This document shows, piece after piece, positions 1 through 6,100 of a stretch of 12,377 nt of DNA (position 1 is its first letter; every line of letters starts with the position of its first letter). Made by a program: the position numbers and the translations under genes. The DNA lies in contig DHRX01000030.1 of assembly GCA_002408345.1 (NCBI GenBank), positions 4,808 through 17,184 on the forward strand, read 5' to 3'. The DNA is from Firmicutes bacterium UBA5301 (lineage in GTDB: Bacteria > Bacillota > UBA5301). Below the pieces are notes generated by a model that was not told the DNA's origin, ran no database searches, and worked only from the letters and a program-made list of their open reading frames with translations.

Positions 1-874
1 CTGCCAATATCGCAATTATAGAAATACGAATATTTAACTGTAAAACAGAGCGTACCGGTAACAGAACGTCATTACTATCTGCCATCTGAGCAACGCTCCA
101 ATTGGTCAACTCAACTGGAGCAAAGGCCATAATCCTGTTAACCCCATGGAGTTCGTATTCGGCTACTCCGTGTTCACCGGCTATTATCCGCTCAACTACA
201 GCCAATAACTCTGCATTTCCCTCTCGAATAATTCGGTCACTTCCAAGATATTGTGGATCAGGGTAAGCCAAAGTCACTCGAGAACTATCAACAATCCAAC
301 CGTGACCATTACCATTTAAAGTCATATTGCTGGCAACCTGTTGCAAATACTCTAATGGTACCGTTGCTGCTAAAACGCCCACCGGTCGAAAGCTCTGAGG
401 GCTGCGAATTGGACAAGCAACCGTCACCACTAACTGATTAGTTGCCTTGCTCCGAAGTACATTAGAGTAAACAACATTACCGGTCTCCATTACTTGCTGA
501 AAGTAATCACGATCAGCTAAACTCCCGATCTCACCCGCTTTGTCTCGGGCTAAACCAGAAGGTTCGATGACATAAAGGGTTTCAAAGTCCCGATTGGTAG
601 TAGAGATTGCTTCTAGGATAGCAAGCTGTCGCTCCCAATCCATACTTTGCAGATCTGGTAATTCAGCCAGCTCTACTAAATTTCCGGTTACCTCCCGAAC
701 CCAATTATTAACTAACTCCGCATTTAATTTCGCACCATATTGGGCCGACTCCAATAGTTCTTCTAACAATAAGGTCTTTGTGCGATTATAGGTTAACACC
801 CCAGATAACGCATATAATACACATATTAAAACACCGATTATTACCATTAGTTTAACTTTAAGACTTCGTTTCAT
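1..874 (-). CDS. dCache-domain membrane sensor (probable chemoreceptor or signalling protein), 3' part outside window
   Basis: The reading frame is open from an ATG at 874 to the window edge, giving 291 residues of the N-terminal part. The start is preceded by a GGTGG ribosome site. Residues about 9-27 form a membrane segment (VIIGVLICVLYALSGVL). An extracytoplasmic domain follows with the dCache_1 pattern: a long helix, LYVIEPSG, then DRDYFQQVMETG, VTVACPI, VGVLAATVPLEYLQQV, GWIVDSSRVTLAYPD and a second lobe ending WSVAQMADSND. A second membrane segment (IRISIIAILA) begins at the edge. Such proteins sense small ligands outside the cell and pass the signal to a cytoplasmic HAMP plus MCP, GGDEF or kinase domain, none of which is visible here. 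The XRE gene ends 52 nt upstream on the same strand with no terminator between them (only a 5-bp hairpin at 894-909), so co-transcription is possible. The sensor class is well supported; the output domain is unknown. Confidence 0.85.
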   Translation of the reverse strand, partial: MKRSLKVKLMVIIGVLICVLYALSGVLTYNRTKTLLLEELLESAQYGAKLNAELVNNWVREVTGNLVELAELPDLQSMDWERQLAILEAISTTNRDFETLYVIEPSGLARDKAGEIGSLADRDYFQQVMETGNVVYSNVLRSKATNQLVVTVACPIRSPQSFRPVGVLAATVPLEYLQQVASNMTLNGNGHGWIVDSSRVTLAYPDPQYLGSDRIIREGNAELLAVVERIIAGEHGVAEYELHGVNRIMAFAPVELTNWSVAQMADSNDVLLPVRSVLQLNIRISIIAILA

Positions 875-926
875 TGAATTCACCACCCTAACCGCTGGTT
901 TCTTCCAGCTGAATTGGCTAAAATAC

Positions 927-1265
927 TTACCCGCTTTTTTGATTCCCCTTCCGCATATTGGTGCGTTTATTTTGATGGCGATATAGTTTTAGAACTAGCC
1001 AAATAATTTCTAGCGCCTCATCAGACGATATTTTCAAAGTAAGATTCGGGAAGGGATTAGGTGTATCGCTCCTGCCTAGCAGGTAGTCTACTGATACCTG
1101 AAAATAGTCTGCCGCCTGTAAAACCAAATCTAAGTTTGGTGCACGTTTACCTGACTCGTACAGTGAAATCGAAGAACGAGAAATACAAAATTCTTGTGCT
1201 AACTCTTCTTGAGTTAACCCAAACTGCTTTCGTAAGCTGGCAAAACGGTGATAGAAGTTCAACAT
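927..1265 (-). CDS. XRE-family HTH transcriptional regulator
   Basis: This is a 112-residue protein. Residues about 7-63 are a Cro/CI-type helix-turn-helix: LRKQFGLTQEELAQEF, the recognition helix ISRSSISLYESGKRAPN, and the closing VSVDYLLGR typical of small Firmicute XRE repressors. The remaining ~45 residues are helical, then basic (KRTNMRKGNQKSG), with no recognised sensor domain. The ATG at 1265 has a good AGGAGT ribosome site 5 nt upstream. Overlapping inverted repeats just upstream (1303-1339) look like an operator for this protein, so autoregulation is likely. The dCache receptor gene follows 52 nt downstream in the same direction and may be controlled with it. DNA binding is well supported; the signal sensed cannot be read from the sequence. 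Confidence 0.88.
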   Translation of the reverse strand: MLNFYHRFASLRKQFGLTQEELAQEFCISRSSISLYESGKRAPNLDLVLQAADYFQVSVDYLLGRSDTPNPFPNLTLKISSDEALEIIWLVLKLYRHQNKRTNMRKGNQKSG

Positions 1266-1285
1266 AATTCACTCCTAGTAATTCT

Positions 1286-1339
1286 ACTATAACTGACGTT
1301 AATAGCAACAATTGCTACAAATCGGCACGAAATTGTAGC
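1286..1339 (-). promoter_or_regulatory. Putative promoter and operator of the 927-1265 XRE gene
   Basis: On the minus strand a -10-like TATAGT (1291-1286) lies 20 nt upstream of the ATG; no good -35 is visible. Immediately upstream is a perfect inverted repeat TAGCAA-CAA-TTGCTA (1303-1317). Its right half, GCTACAA (1314-1320), pairs again with TTGTAGC (1333-1339). Three related half-sites therefore sit where a -35 would be. This is a typical arrangement for an autoregulated XRE repressor, but binding is inferred. Confidence 0.5.
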
Positions 1340-1426
1340 GGGAACTCCACATTTCGTACAGATATAGTGAATATACCGTAAAACTACTAGTTTGCCGCCT
1401 ACTTTTGCTTACTTGGTTTACTTAAT

Positions 1427-1466
1427 TAGAAAATAACCAAGCATCTCAAGGCTTGGTTATTTTCTA
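1427..1466 (-). terminator. Terminator hairpin after the MFS gene
   Basis: This is a perfect 16-bp inverted repeat (arms 1427-1442 and 1451-1466, core AACCAAGC / GCTTGGTT) with an 8-nt loop. It starts 28 nt after the MFS stop codon. On the minus strand the descending arm is T-rich (TTATTTTCT) and supplies the U-rich end. It probably ends the DUF1097-amidohydrolase-MFS transcript. Confidence 0.8.
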
Positions 1467-1493
1467 GGGATCTATTTGTACTGATGCCAGGAC

Positions 1494-2792
1494 TTAACAA
1501 CACTCAGAGACCGGATGTTTTTGTGCAGCAGGCCCAGTTTCTTGTAATAGTGAGATGCAAATAAAGCCAATTAAATTTATGAATCCAAAGATAAACAAGC
1601 TCCATTTAAGGCCAAAACTATGACTTAGCATCGGATCAGTAATGTTAGAAACAGCCATTAATGTGTTTGTTAGCCAGCCACCAATAATTGGTGAGATAAA
1701 ACCGGAAACGAAACCACATGAAGAAATAAGAGCAAAGGCCGCACCAACCCGAGTTGGATTCATTTGATCAAGTTCCATAGGAACTGTATACATTCCAGGC
1801 ATCCATAAGCTATTACCAAAACCGAAAATTGCTGCTCCAACGATTATAAACCAGACCGAAATACCTGATCCTAAAGCGGCAACTGAAGTACCGATAATCT
1901 TAATAATCTGACCTAAAGCCATTGATGGCTTTCTTTTACCGGTCTTGGCTATAGCAATGCCTCCAACTGAACCGCCAATTATCCCTACCGCCGGAAAAGC
2001 AATAGCTGCCCAGAAACCAGCGGCTGCTTCCGTCATATTACCCCTCTCTAGCAAAAAAGTAGGTAATATTACTGCCATATATGAATAGACGAAAAAGTCA
2101 CATACAAAGGTAATACAAAGTAGTTTAATATCGCGTCTTTTCCAGAGGTTACGATAAATATTTTTTTCCTGTACTTCGGGGGTATCATCCGTCGTTTGAA
2201 CCACGATATCGTCTTCTTTAACCAACAATACCCAAAGCAGGCCGACGATGACAATACCAATTCCCCAAATACCCATAGCCTGTTTCCACGAGTTACCAAA
2301 GTAATTATAAAGCGGAACCATCAGACCAAAACTGACAACAGTTCCGACAAAGGGAAATAGGCCATTAATAGTATTCATCATTTCACGTTGCTTCGGTGTA
2401 TACCACTTCATAATAGCCGACCCAATAAACGGTATACCTAAACCAAAACCAATACCGAATAAAGCTCGTCCTATTAAGAAAATCGTATAGTTTACTGCAA
2501 CATAATTAATTAGTACACCAATACCAACAAAGAGCATTGTCCAGACAAAAAGGTTCCGTGTACCAATTTTATGCTCAATCATACCACCGAGAATACTAGC
2601 AATAATAATCATTGGGAAGATGATTGATACCGATAGGTTAAGTAAAGCATCATTATTAACGATATTGAAATGATCTCTTAAGGTAACTAACAGCGGTGAC
2701 GGTGCCATTTGCTGTACATAAGCAATCCAGATACCTATAATAATTAAAACGCTGATTAAACCCATTTTCTTCTGTTCTGGGTTATTAGTCAT
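1494..2792 (-). CDS. MFS transporter
   Basis: This 432-residue protein has about 12 hydrophobic segments in the usual two sets of six, split by a charged central loop (KEDDIVVQTTDDTPEVQEKN). The major facilitator motif A is visible between helices 2 and 3 as GGMIEHKIGTRN, and GRALFGIGFGLG follows in the helix 4 region. Length and layout are normal for the family. The ATG at 2792 has an AGAGGTGG ribosome site. The C-terminus ends in a Cys pair. The gene lies downstream of the amidohydrolase, separated by 83 nt holding a hairpin, so it may be co-transcribed by read-through. Context suggests it moves the amidohydrolase's substrate or product across the cytoplasmic membrane. The substrate and direction of transport cannot be predicted; a CynX/NNP- or oxalate/formate-like porter is possible. 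Confidence 0.88.
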   Translation of the reverse strand: MTNNPEQKKMGLISVLIIIGIWIAYVQQMAPSPLLVTLRDHFNIVNNDALLNLSVSIIFPMIIIASILGGMIEHKIGTRNLFVWTMLFVGIGVLINYVAVNYTIFLIGRALFGIGFGLGIPFIGSAIMKWYTPKQREMMNTINGLFPFVGTVVSFGLMVPLYNYFGNSWKQAMGIWGIGIVIVGLLWVLLVKEDDIVVQTTDDTPEVQEKNIYRNLWKRRDIKLLCITFVCDFFVYSYMAVILPTFLLERGNMTEAAAGFWAAIAFPAVGIIGGSVGGIAIAKTGKRKPSMALGQIIKIIGTSVAALGSGISVWFIIVGAAIFGFGNSLWMPGMYTVPMELDQMNPTRVGAAFALISSCGFVSGFISPIIGGWLTNTLMAVSNITDPMLSHSFGLKWSLFIFGFINLIGFICISLLQETGPAAQKHPVSECC

Positions 2793-2823
2793 GGAAAACC
2801 ACCTCTAATCATTGCTCTTATAT

Positions 2824-2855
2824 TAAGGAGTCAGCCCGAACGAGCTGACTCCTTA
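2824..2855 (-). terminator. Intercistronic hairpin between amidohydrolase and MFS genes
   Basis: This is a perfect 12-bp inverted repeat (TAAGGAGTCAGC at 2824-2835, GCTGACTCCTTA at 2844-2855) with an 8-nt loop, 20 nt after the amidohydrolase stop. On the minus strand it is followed by ATATAAGAGC rather than a run of U, so it is a poor classical terminator. It may be a partial terminator or an mRNA-stabilising element that sets different levels for the two genes. Confidence 0.6.
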
Positions 2856-2875
2856 TATATAGAGACCCTTTACTA

Positions 2876-4540
2876 TTAGCTTTGATAAACAATCTTACCG
2901 TCAAGAATCGTCATGAGAACCTTTGTATCCCGAATCTCATCAACTGGACCCGTGACAAAATCACGGTCGACAACAACCATATCAGCAAGGTTGCCTACTT
3001 GAATCGAGCCCTTAATATCGTCCTCATGGGAGAAGAAAGCGGAGTTCTTTGTCCACATAATTAGAGCTTGGGTTGGAGTTACCCGCTCCCTCGGACCCCA
3101 CAAGGCACCATTAGAATCGAGTCGAGTCACAGCAGCCCACATTCCTAAGAAAGGATCAAAAGGCACTACTGGTGCATCAGAACTTCCACCTGCGATAATT
3201 CCATTGTCGAAATATGTTTTACAAGGAACATTCTGATGAGCCATTTCTTCGTGTAGAATTGCCGACTCCCCTAATAGATGCATAATAGTAGGTTGTACAG
3301 CAACTCCAACATTCAGTTTCTTCATTGGTTCTAATTGATCTGGAGCCGGGAAAGGATGATGGATGAGATAATGTCTTCTCTCTTGAGCGGGGCTAATCTT
3401 ATCAGCTTCAGTAAATCCAGCTAGAGCCACATCAGCCGCTTTATCTCCAATAGTATGGATACCTACCTGCCAACCGTATTTATGGCTTTTAGTAACCATC
3501 TGGATCAGATCTTCTTCAGGAACGGTGGTAAATCCACATGTTGAAGGGTCTTCTTTATACGGCTTACGCATACATGCTGTTTTTGCCCCCGGAACACCAT
3601 CTAACGTAATTTTGATGCCGTTTAATTTCAGCATACTGTCGCCAAATCCGGTTATACAGACACCTTCATCTAACCGCCGCAGGTGTTGACTTACTGAACC
3701 GGTAGCTGTATCTAAGTAATACATCATTCCAGCCCGATACCTTAATTTGCCACGCTTATACGTTTCTTGGTAAGCCCGCATATGGTCAAAACCAAGGTTC
3801 GCATCAATAACACTGGTAACGCCACTCTTATTAAATTCCTTACCCACAGCTTCTTGAGCGTTAACTAACTGATCAGTAGTTAGAGGGGGAATAACGCTTT
3901 GGACTAACCCCATTGCAGCATTTTCATAAAGTAGGCCATCAGGTTCACCATTTTCAAAATGCCCAATTCGACCGCCTTCAGGATCAACGGTATTTTGGGT
4001 TATTTCAGCTAATTCTAAGGCCTTGCTGTTAACAACGGCTACATGATAACAGAGCCGCATTAAAAAGACAGGATGATCTGGAGCAACTTTATCTAAATCC
4101 TCCCGTGTCGGTAAACGCTTATCGTCCCAGTCAAGTTCATTCCAACACTGCCCTTGAATCCACTGACCCTTTTTGGTAGTTGCCGCTCTAGTTTTTAATT
4201 TATCCAATAGCTCATCAAGGGATTTTGTGCCTCGAAGATCAAGGTTTAATAAGTTAATTCCTGTAAAAGTTGCATGCATATGGCTATCCATTAACCCGGG
4301 AATAACAACATTTCCCTCAAGATCAACTACTTTTGTGTTTTTGCCTTTAAACTCGTCAACATTCTGACTCTCACTTACGCCGATAATTTTACCGTTTTTT
4401 ACCGCAACAGCCCCGTTTTCCAAGATCGGAAAACTGGTTTTACCTTGCTTGATTTCATCTATTGTTAAAGCCACAGTGTAAATCTTGCCGTTTTTTAAGA
4501 TGAGATCTGCCTCGGGATACCAATTTCTCAAGGTACTCAT
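2876..4540 (-). CDS. Amidohydrolase_3 family metal-dependent hydrolase (YtcJ-like)
   Basis: This 554-residue protein has the typical length of YtcJ / N-substituted formamide deformylase-like enzymes. It opens with the beta-sandwich strand ADLILKNGKIYTV and enters the TIM barrel at VIPGLMDSHMH, where His87 and His89 are metal ligands. Further likely active-site residues are Lys310 (LNGIKITLDG), His362 (VGIHTIGDKA), the His394-His395 region and Asp455 (GGSSDAPV). It closes with the second sandwich strand ADMVVVDRDF. No signal peptide is seen, so it is cytoplasmic. The ATG at 4540 has a perfect AGGAGG site; a nearer ATG is followed at once by TAA and cannot be used. The family hydrolyses C-N bonds in amides, formamides and related compounds using one or two metal ions; the substrate here is unknown. 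It sits 22 nt after the DUF1097 gene and before an MFS transporter, suggesting an uptake-and-hydrolysis operon. Confidence 0.9.
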   Translation of the reverse strand: MSTLRNWYPEADLILKNGKIYTVALTIDEIKQGKTSFPILENGAVAVKNGKIIGVSESQNVDEFKGKNTKVVDLEGNVVIPGLMDSHMHATFTGINLLNLDLRGTKSLDELLDKLKTRAATTKKGQWIQGQCWNELDWDDKRLPTREDLDKVAPDHPVFLMRLCYHVAVVNSKALELAEITQNTVDPEGGRIGHFENGEPDGLLYENAAMGLVQSVIPPLTTDQLVNAQEAVGKEFNKSGVTSVIDANLGFDHMRAYQETYKRGKLRYRAGMMYYLDTATGSVSQHLRRLDEGVCITGFGDSMLKLNGIKITLDGVPGAKTACMRKPYKEDPSTCGFTTVPEEDLIQMVTKSHKYGWQVGIHTIGDKAADVALAGFTEADKISPAQERRHYLIHHPFPAPDQLEPMKKLNVGVAVQPTIMHLLGESAILHEEMAHQNVPCKTYFDNGIIAGGSSDAPVVPFDPFLGMWAAVTRLDSNGALWGPRERVTPTQALIMWTKNSAFFSHEDDIKGSIQVGNLADMVVVDRDFVTGPVDEIRDTKVLMTILDGKIVYQS

Positions 4541-4562
4541 TATCTTACATACCTCCTCATAG

Positions 4563-5093
4563 TTATGTGGTAGTCTCTGGTGGAGGACACCACAAGTCTG
4601 TTAATACTACACTAAGAACAGCTATCGTAAGCCCTGCTAACATACAAATTGCTAAACCTAACGGGTCTTGTCCACCTTGCTGAGCCGATAAAGCGACCCC
4701 GCAAAATACCATAGGTACTTTATCTAGCAATGTATTTTGTAAGAGAACAAGGTGAATGTAACAAGGTATAGCTGTAAGGACCCCTACCCCAACAATTGAA
4801 ATAAGTATAGGATCAGCACCAAAAGCAGCCATTTTAGCGCACACGAATACTACAATTTGTCCCCAGATAATTGAAGCCGCTCCTGTAACAAGATAATTAG
4901 GGTAATCCTTTTTCACACCGCCCCCGGCAAAAAACACGACTAACATCAAAAAACAAATCCACTGCCTGTCAAGATAGGGTGTATACTGCCAGAGGATTGC
5001 AAACGCTCCACAAACCGCACCAATTACTATACTCATTTTGGTCAGATACGTTTTTATAATGCCCACCTCTTTCTGAACCCGCCATCGCGGCAA
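4563..5093 (-). CDS. Small integral membrane protein, DUF1097-like
   Basis: The open frame gives up to 176 residues with about five hydrophobic segments, including IVIGAVCGAFAILWQY, WICFLMLVVFFAGGGVK, YLVTGAASIIWGQIVVFV, ILISIVGVGVLTAIPCYIH and LAICMLAGLTIAVLSVVL. The FFAGGG motif after the second helix and the overall layout recall DUF1097 (YcdZ-type) inner-membrane proteins of unknown function; this assignment is from memory. The start is uncertain. The longest frame begins at a TTG (5093) without a clear ribosome site, while the first ATG (5036) also lacks one. A good AGAGGTGG lies between them, just before ATT/ATA codons. The gene is first in a minus-strand cluster with the amidohydrolase (22 nt gap) and the MFS transporter. 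It may help transport of the same compound, by inference only. Confidence 0.7.
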   Translation of the reverse strand: MPRWRVQKEVGIIKTYLTKMSIVIGAVCGAFAILWQYTPYLDRQWICFLMLVVFFAGGGVKKDYPNYLVTGAASIIWGQIVVFVCAKMAAFGADPILISIVGVGVLTAIPCYIHLVLLQNTLLDKVPMVFCGVALSAQQGGQDPLGLAICMLAGLTIAVLSVVLTDLWCPPPETTT

Positions 5094-5299
5094 TAATGCT
5101 CTTACTTCTAAAACTGTCCCGTAAATTTACTATGGATCACCAGTATTCCGAATGTTTCCTTCCACTTGCCGATTGGATTTCGCAAAAATAGGCTCTACCG
5201 TAAATGACACAACCCCTAACCCCCTTTCCCGTATTTGCTCAGCTATTGTCACGACACTCAGATCGTGATATTCTAAGCATCATGTTAAAAAGCTCAGTT
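5094..5299 (-). other. Spacer with a 50-codon open stretch, possible gene remnant
   Basis: Between the XRE gene and the DUF1097-like gene the minus strand is open from 5279 to a TAG at 5130-5132, without an ATG start and with a TGA just upstream (5280-5282). The peptide has protein-like pieces such as DLSVVTIAEQIRERG and VVSFTVEPIFAK. No family is recognised and no good ribosome site is seen. It could be a decayed gene end or chance. The promoter of the downstream operon probably lies here, but no convincing one was found. Confidence 0.2.
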
Positions 5300-5524
5300 T
5301 CACCACTCTTTGTTGTCAAACACATCACTAAATATCTCCGTTGCAGGGTGCTCAAAAAGATCGGCTATAGCCTTCATTAGTTGGGCTGGAGGGGTTCTAG
5401 TTCCCCGTTCGTACATACCGTACCTACTCGTAGAGATACCTAACTTTTCAGCCACTTCACGCTGAGTCCAACCTTGTTGCGAGCGCAACCAGATAAGATA
5501 TTTACGCCTTTGAGGGTAAGGCAC
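5300..5524 (-). CDS. Small XRE-family HTH regulator
   Basis: The 74-residue protein is almost entirely one helix-turn-helix domain: YLIWLRSQQGWTQREVAEKL, then the recognition helix ISTSRYGMYERGTRTPP, then a third helix pair ending ATEIFSDVF. There is no room for a sensing domain, as in Cro-like repressors. Translation most likely starts at GTG 5524, placed 4 nt after AGGTGG; the overlapping ATG is out of frame. A near-consensus promoter lies upstream with a perfect palindrome between its -35 and -10 boxes, strongly suggesting autorepression or control by the divergent XRE gene at 5672. The two genes form a back-to-back regulator pair. Confidence 0.85.
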   Translation of the reverse strand: MPYPQRRKYLIWLRSQQGWTQREVAEKLGISTSRYGMYERGTRTPPAQLMKAIADLFEHPATEIFSDVFDNKEW

Positions 5525-5535
5525 ATTACCACCTC

Positions 5536-5550
5536 ACAACGTATTGTTGT
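5536..5550. repeat. Second operator-like inverted repeat
   Basis: ACAAC-GTATT-GTTGT is a 5-bp-arm inverted repeat lying between the predicted transcription start and the ribosome site of the 5300-5524 gene. It reuses the ACAAC/GTTGT half-sites of the 18-bp palindrome at 5570-5587, so both may bind the same regulator. It is short and could be chance. Confidence 0.45.
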
Positions 5551-5561
5551 ACATCACCCAC

Positions 5562-5590
5562 AGCATATCACAACAACTAGTTGTTGTCAA
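5562..5590 (-). promoter_or_regulatory. Sigma-A-type promoter of the 5300-5524 XRE gene
   Basis: The minus strand reads a consensus -35 TTGACA (5590-5585), a 17-nt spacer and -10 TATGCT (5567-5562). Both boxes and the spacing are close to ideal. Transcription would begin near 5555, giving a leader of about 30 nt before GTG 5524. Confidence 0.8.
5570..5587. promoter_or_regulatory. Perfect 18-bp palindromic operator
   Basis: ACAACAACTAGTTGTTGT is its own reverse complement. It fills nearly the whole spacer between the -35 and -10 of the minus-strand promoter and overlaps three bases of the -35 box. A dimeric regulator bound here would block RNA polymerase. The candidates are the two flanking XRE proteins. 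Confidence 0.75.
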
Positions 5591-5642
5591 TGGTATTTTA
5601 CACGTTTCGTGGTTTTTGCTCGGCGTTTCCAACACTGAGTTG

Positions 5643-5648
5643 TATACT
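5643..5648 (+). promoter_or_regulatory. Possible -10 box for the plus-strand XRE gene
   Basis: TATACT lies 24 nt before the ATG at 5672. A matching -35 is weak: TTGCTC at 5616-5621 is 21 nt away. The promoter may therefore need an activator or be weak. The leader would be about 15 nt including the GGAGGG ribosome site. Confidence 0.35.
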
Positions 5649-5671
5649 TGGCTTATGGAGGGTACCTATTA

Positions 5672-6028
5672 ATGATTGGCAAACGTTTGCGGAAACTCAG
5701 ACTAGAACAAGGGATAAGTCAATCTCAATTAGCTGCAAAACTAGGAATTTCCCAACAAGCAATTGGTAATTATGAAACTGATATAAGGGAACCTGATAAT
5801 GAAACCCTAAAGAAAATCGCTCTGATTTTTAATGTTTCAACAGATTATCTGCTAGGGTTATCAAACCAAAGACATCCCCAAGCATTATTAGCCAGGGAAA
5901 ACGTAAACGAGGACTATCCTCAGGGTTTAGAAAATTATGATTTATTACCTGAAGAAAATAAACGTGTCATTCGTGATTTGATTCAGCTATACTTCGAACG
6001 CCTCAATAAACTTGATGAAAATAATTAG
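5672..6028 (+). CDS. XRE-family HTH regulator, divergent to the 5300-5524 gene
   Basis: Translation is taken from ATG 5672, which has GGAGGG about 10 nt upstream, giving 118 residues; an in-frame TTG at 5648 would add eight residues that overlap this ribosome site. Residues 3-62 are a Cro/CI helix-turn-helix (RLRKLRLEQGISQSQLAAKL, then ISQQAIGNYETDIREPD, ending STDYLLGLS), close to SinR/ImmR-type repressors. The C-terminal half is acidic then helical (YDLLPEENKRVIRDLIQLYF), plausibly for dimerisation. It is transcribed away from the small XRE gene and is separated from it by the palindromic operator, so the two may repress each other or themselves. A strong terminator follows 19 nt after the stop. 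Confidence 0.9.
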   Translation: MIGKRLRKLRLEQGISQSQLAAKLGISQQAIGNYETDIREPDNETLKKIALIFNVSTDYLLGLSNQRHPQALLARENVNEDYPQGLENYDLLPEENKRVIRDLIQLYFERLNKLDENN

Positions 6029-6047
6029 CTTATTAATTTAACTTACC

Positions 6048-6079
6048 AAAAAGGCAGGGGAATTATCCCCTGCCTTTTT
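6048..6079. terminator. Bidirectional intrinsic terminator
   Basis: AAAAAGGCAGGGG (6048-6060), a 6-nt loop AATTAT, and CCCCTGCCTTTTT (6067-6079) form a perfect 13-bp hairpin with a T run on both strands. It sits between the convergent XRE gene (stop at 6028) and the selenoprotein gene (stop at 6101) and should end transcription from both sides. Confidence 0.93.
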
Positions 6080-6100
6080 ACTAACTAACTCTATTTTCCC

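Noticed and set aside
5205..5240. G-quadruplex on the minus strand (GGGAAAGGGGGTTAGGGG)
   Set aside because: Only three usable G runs are present.
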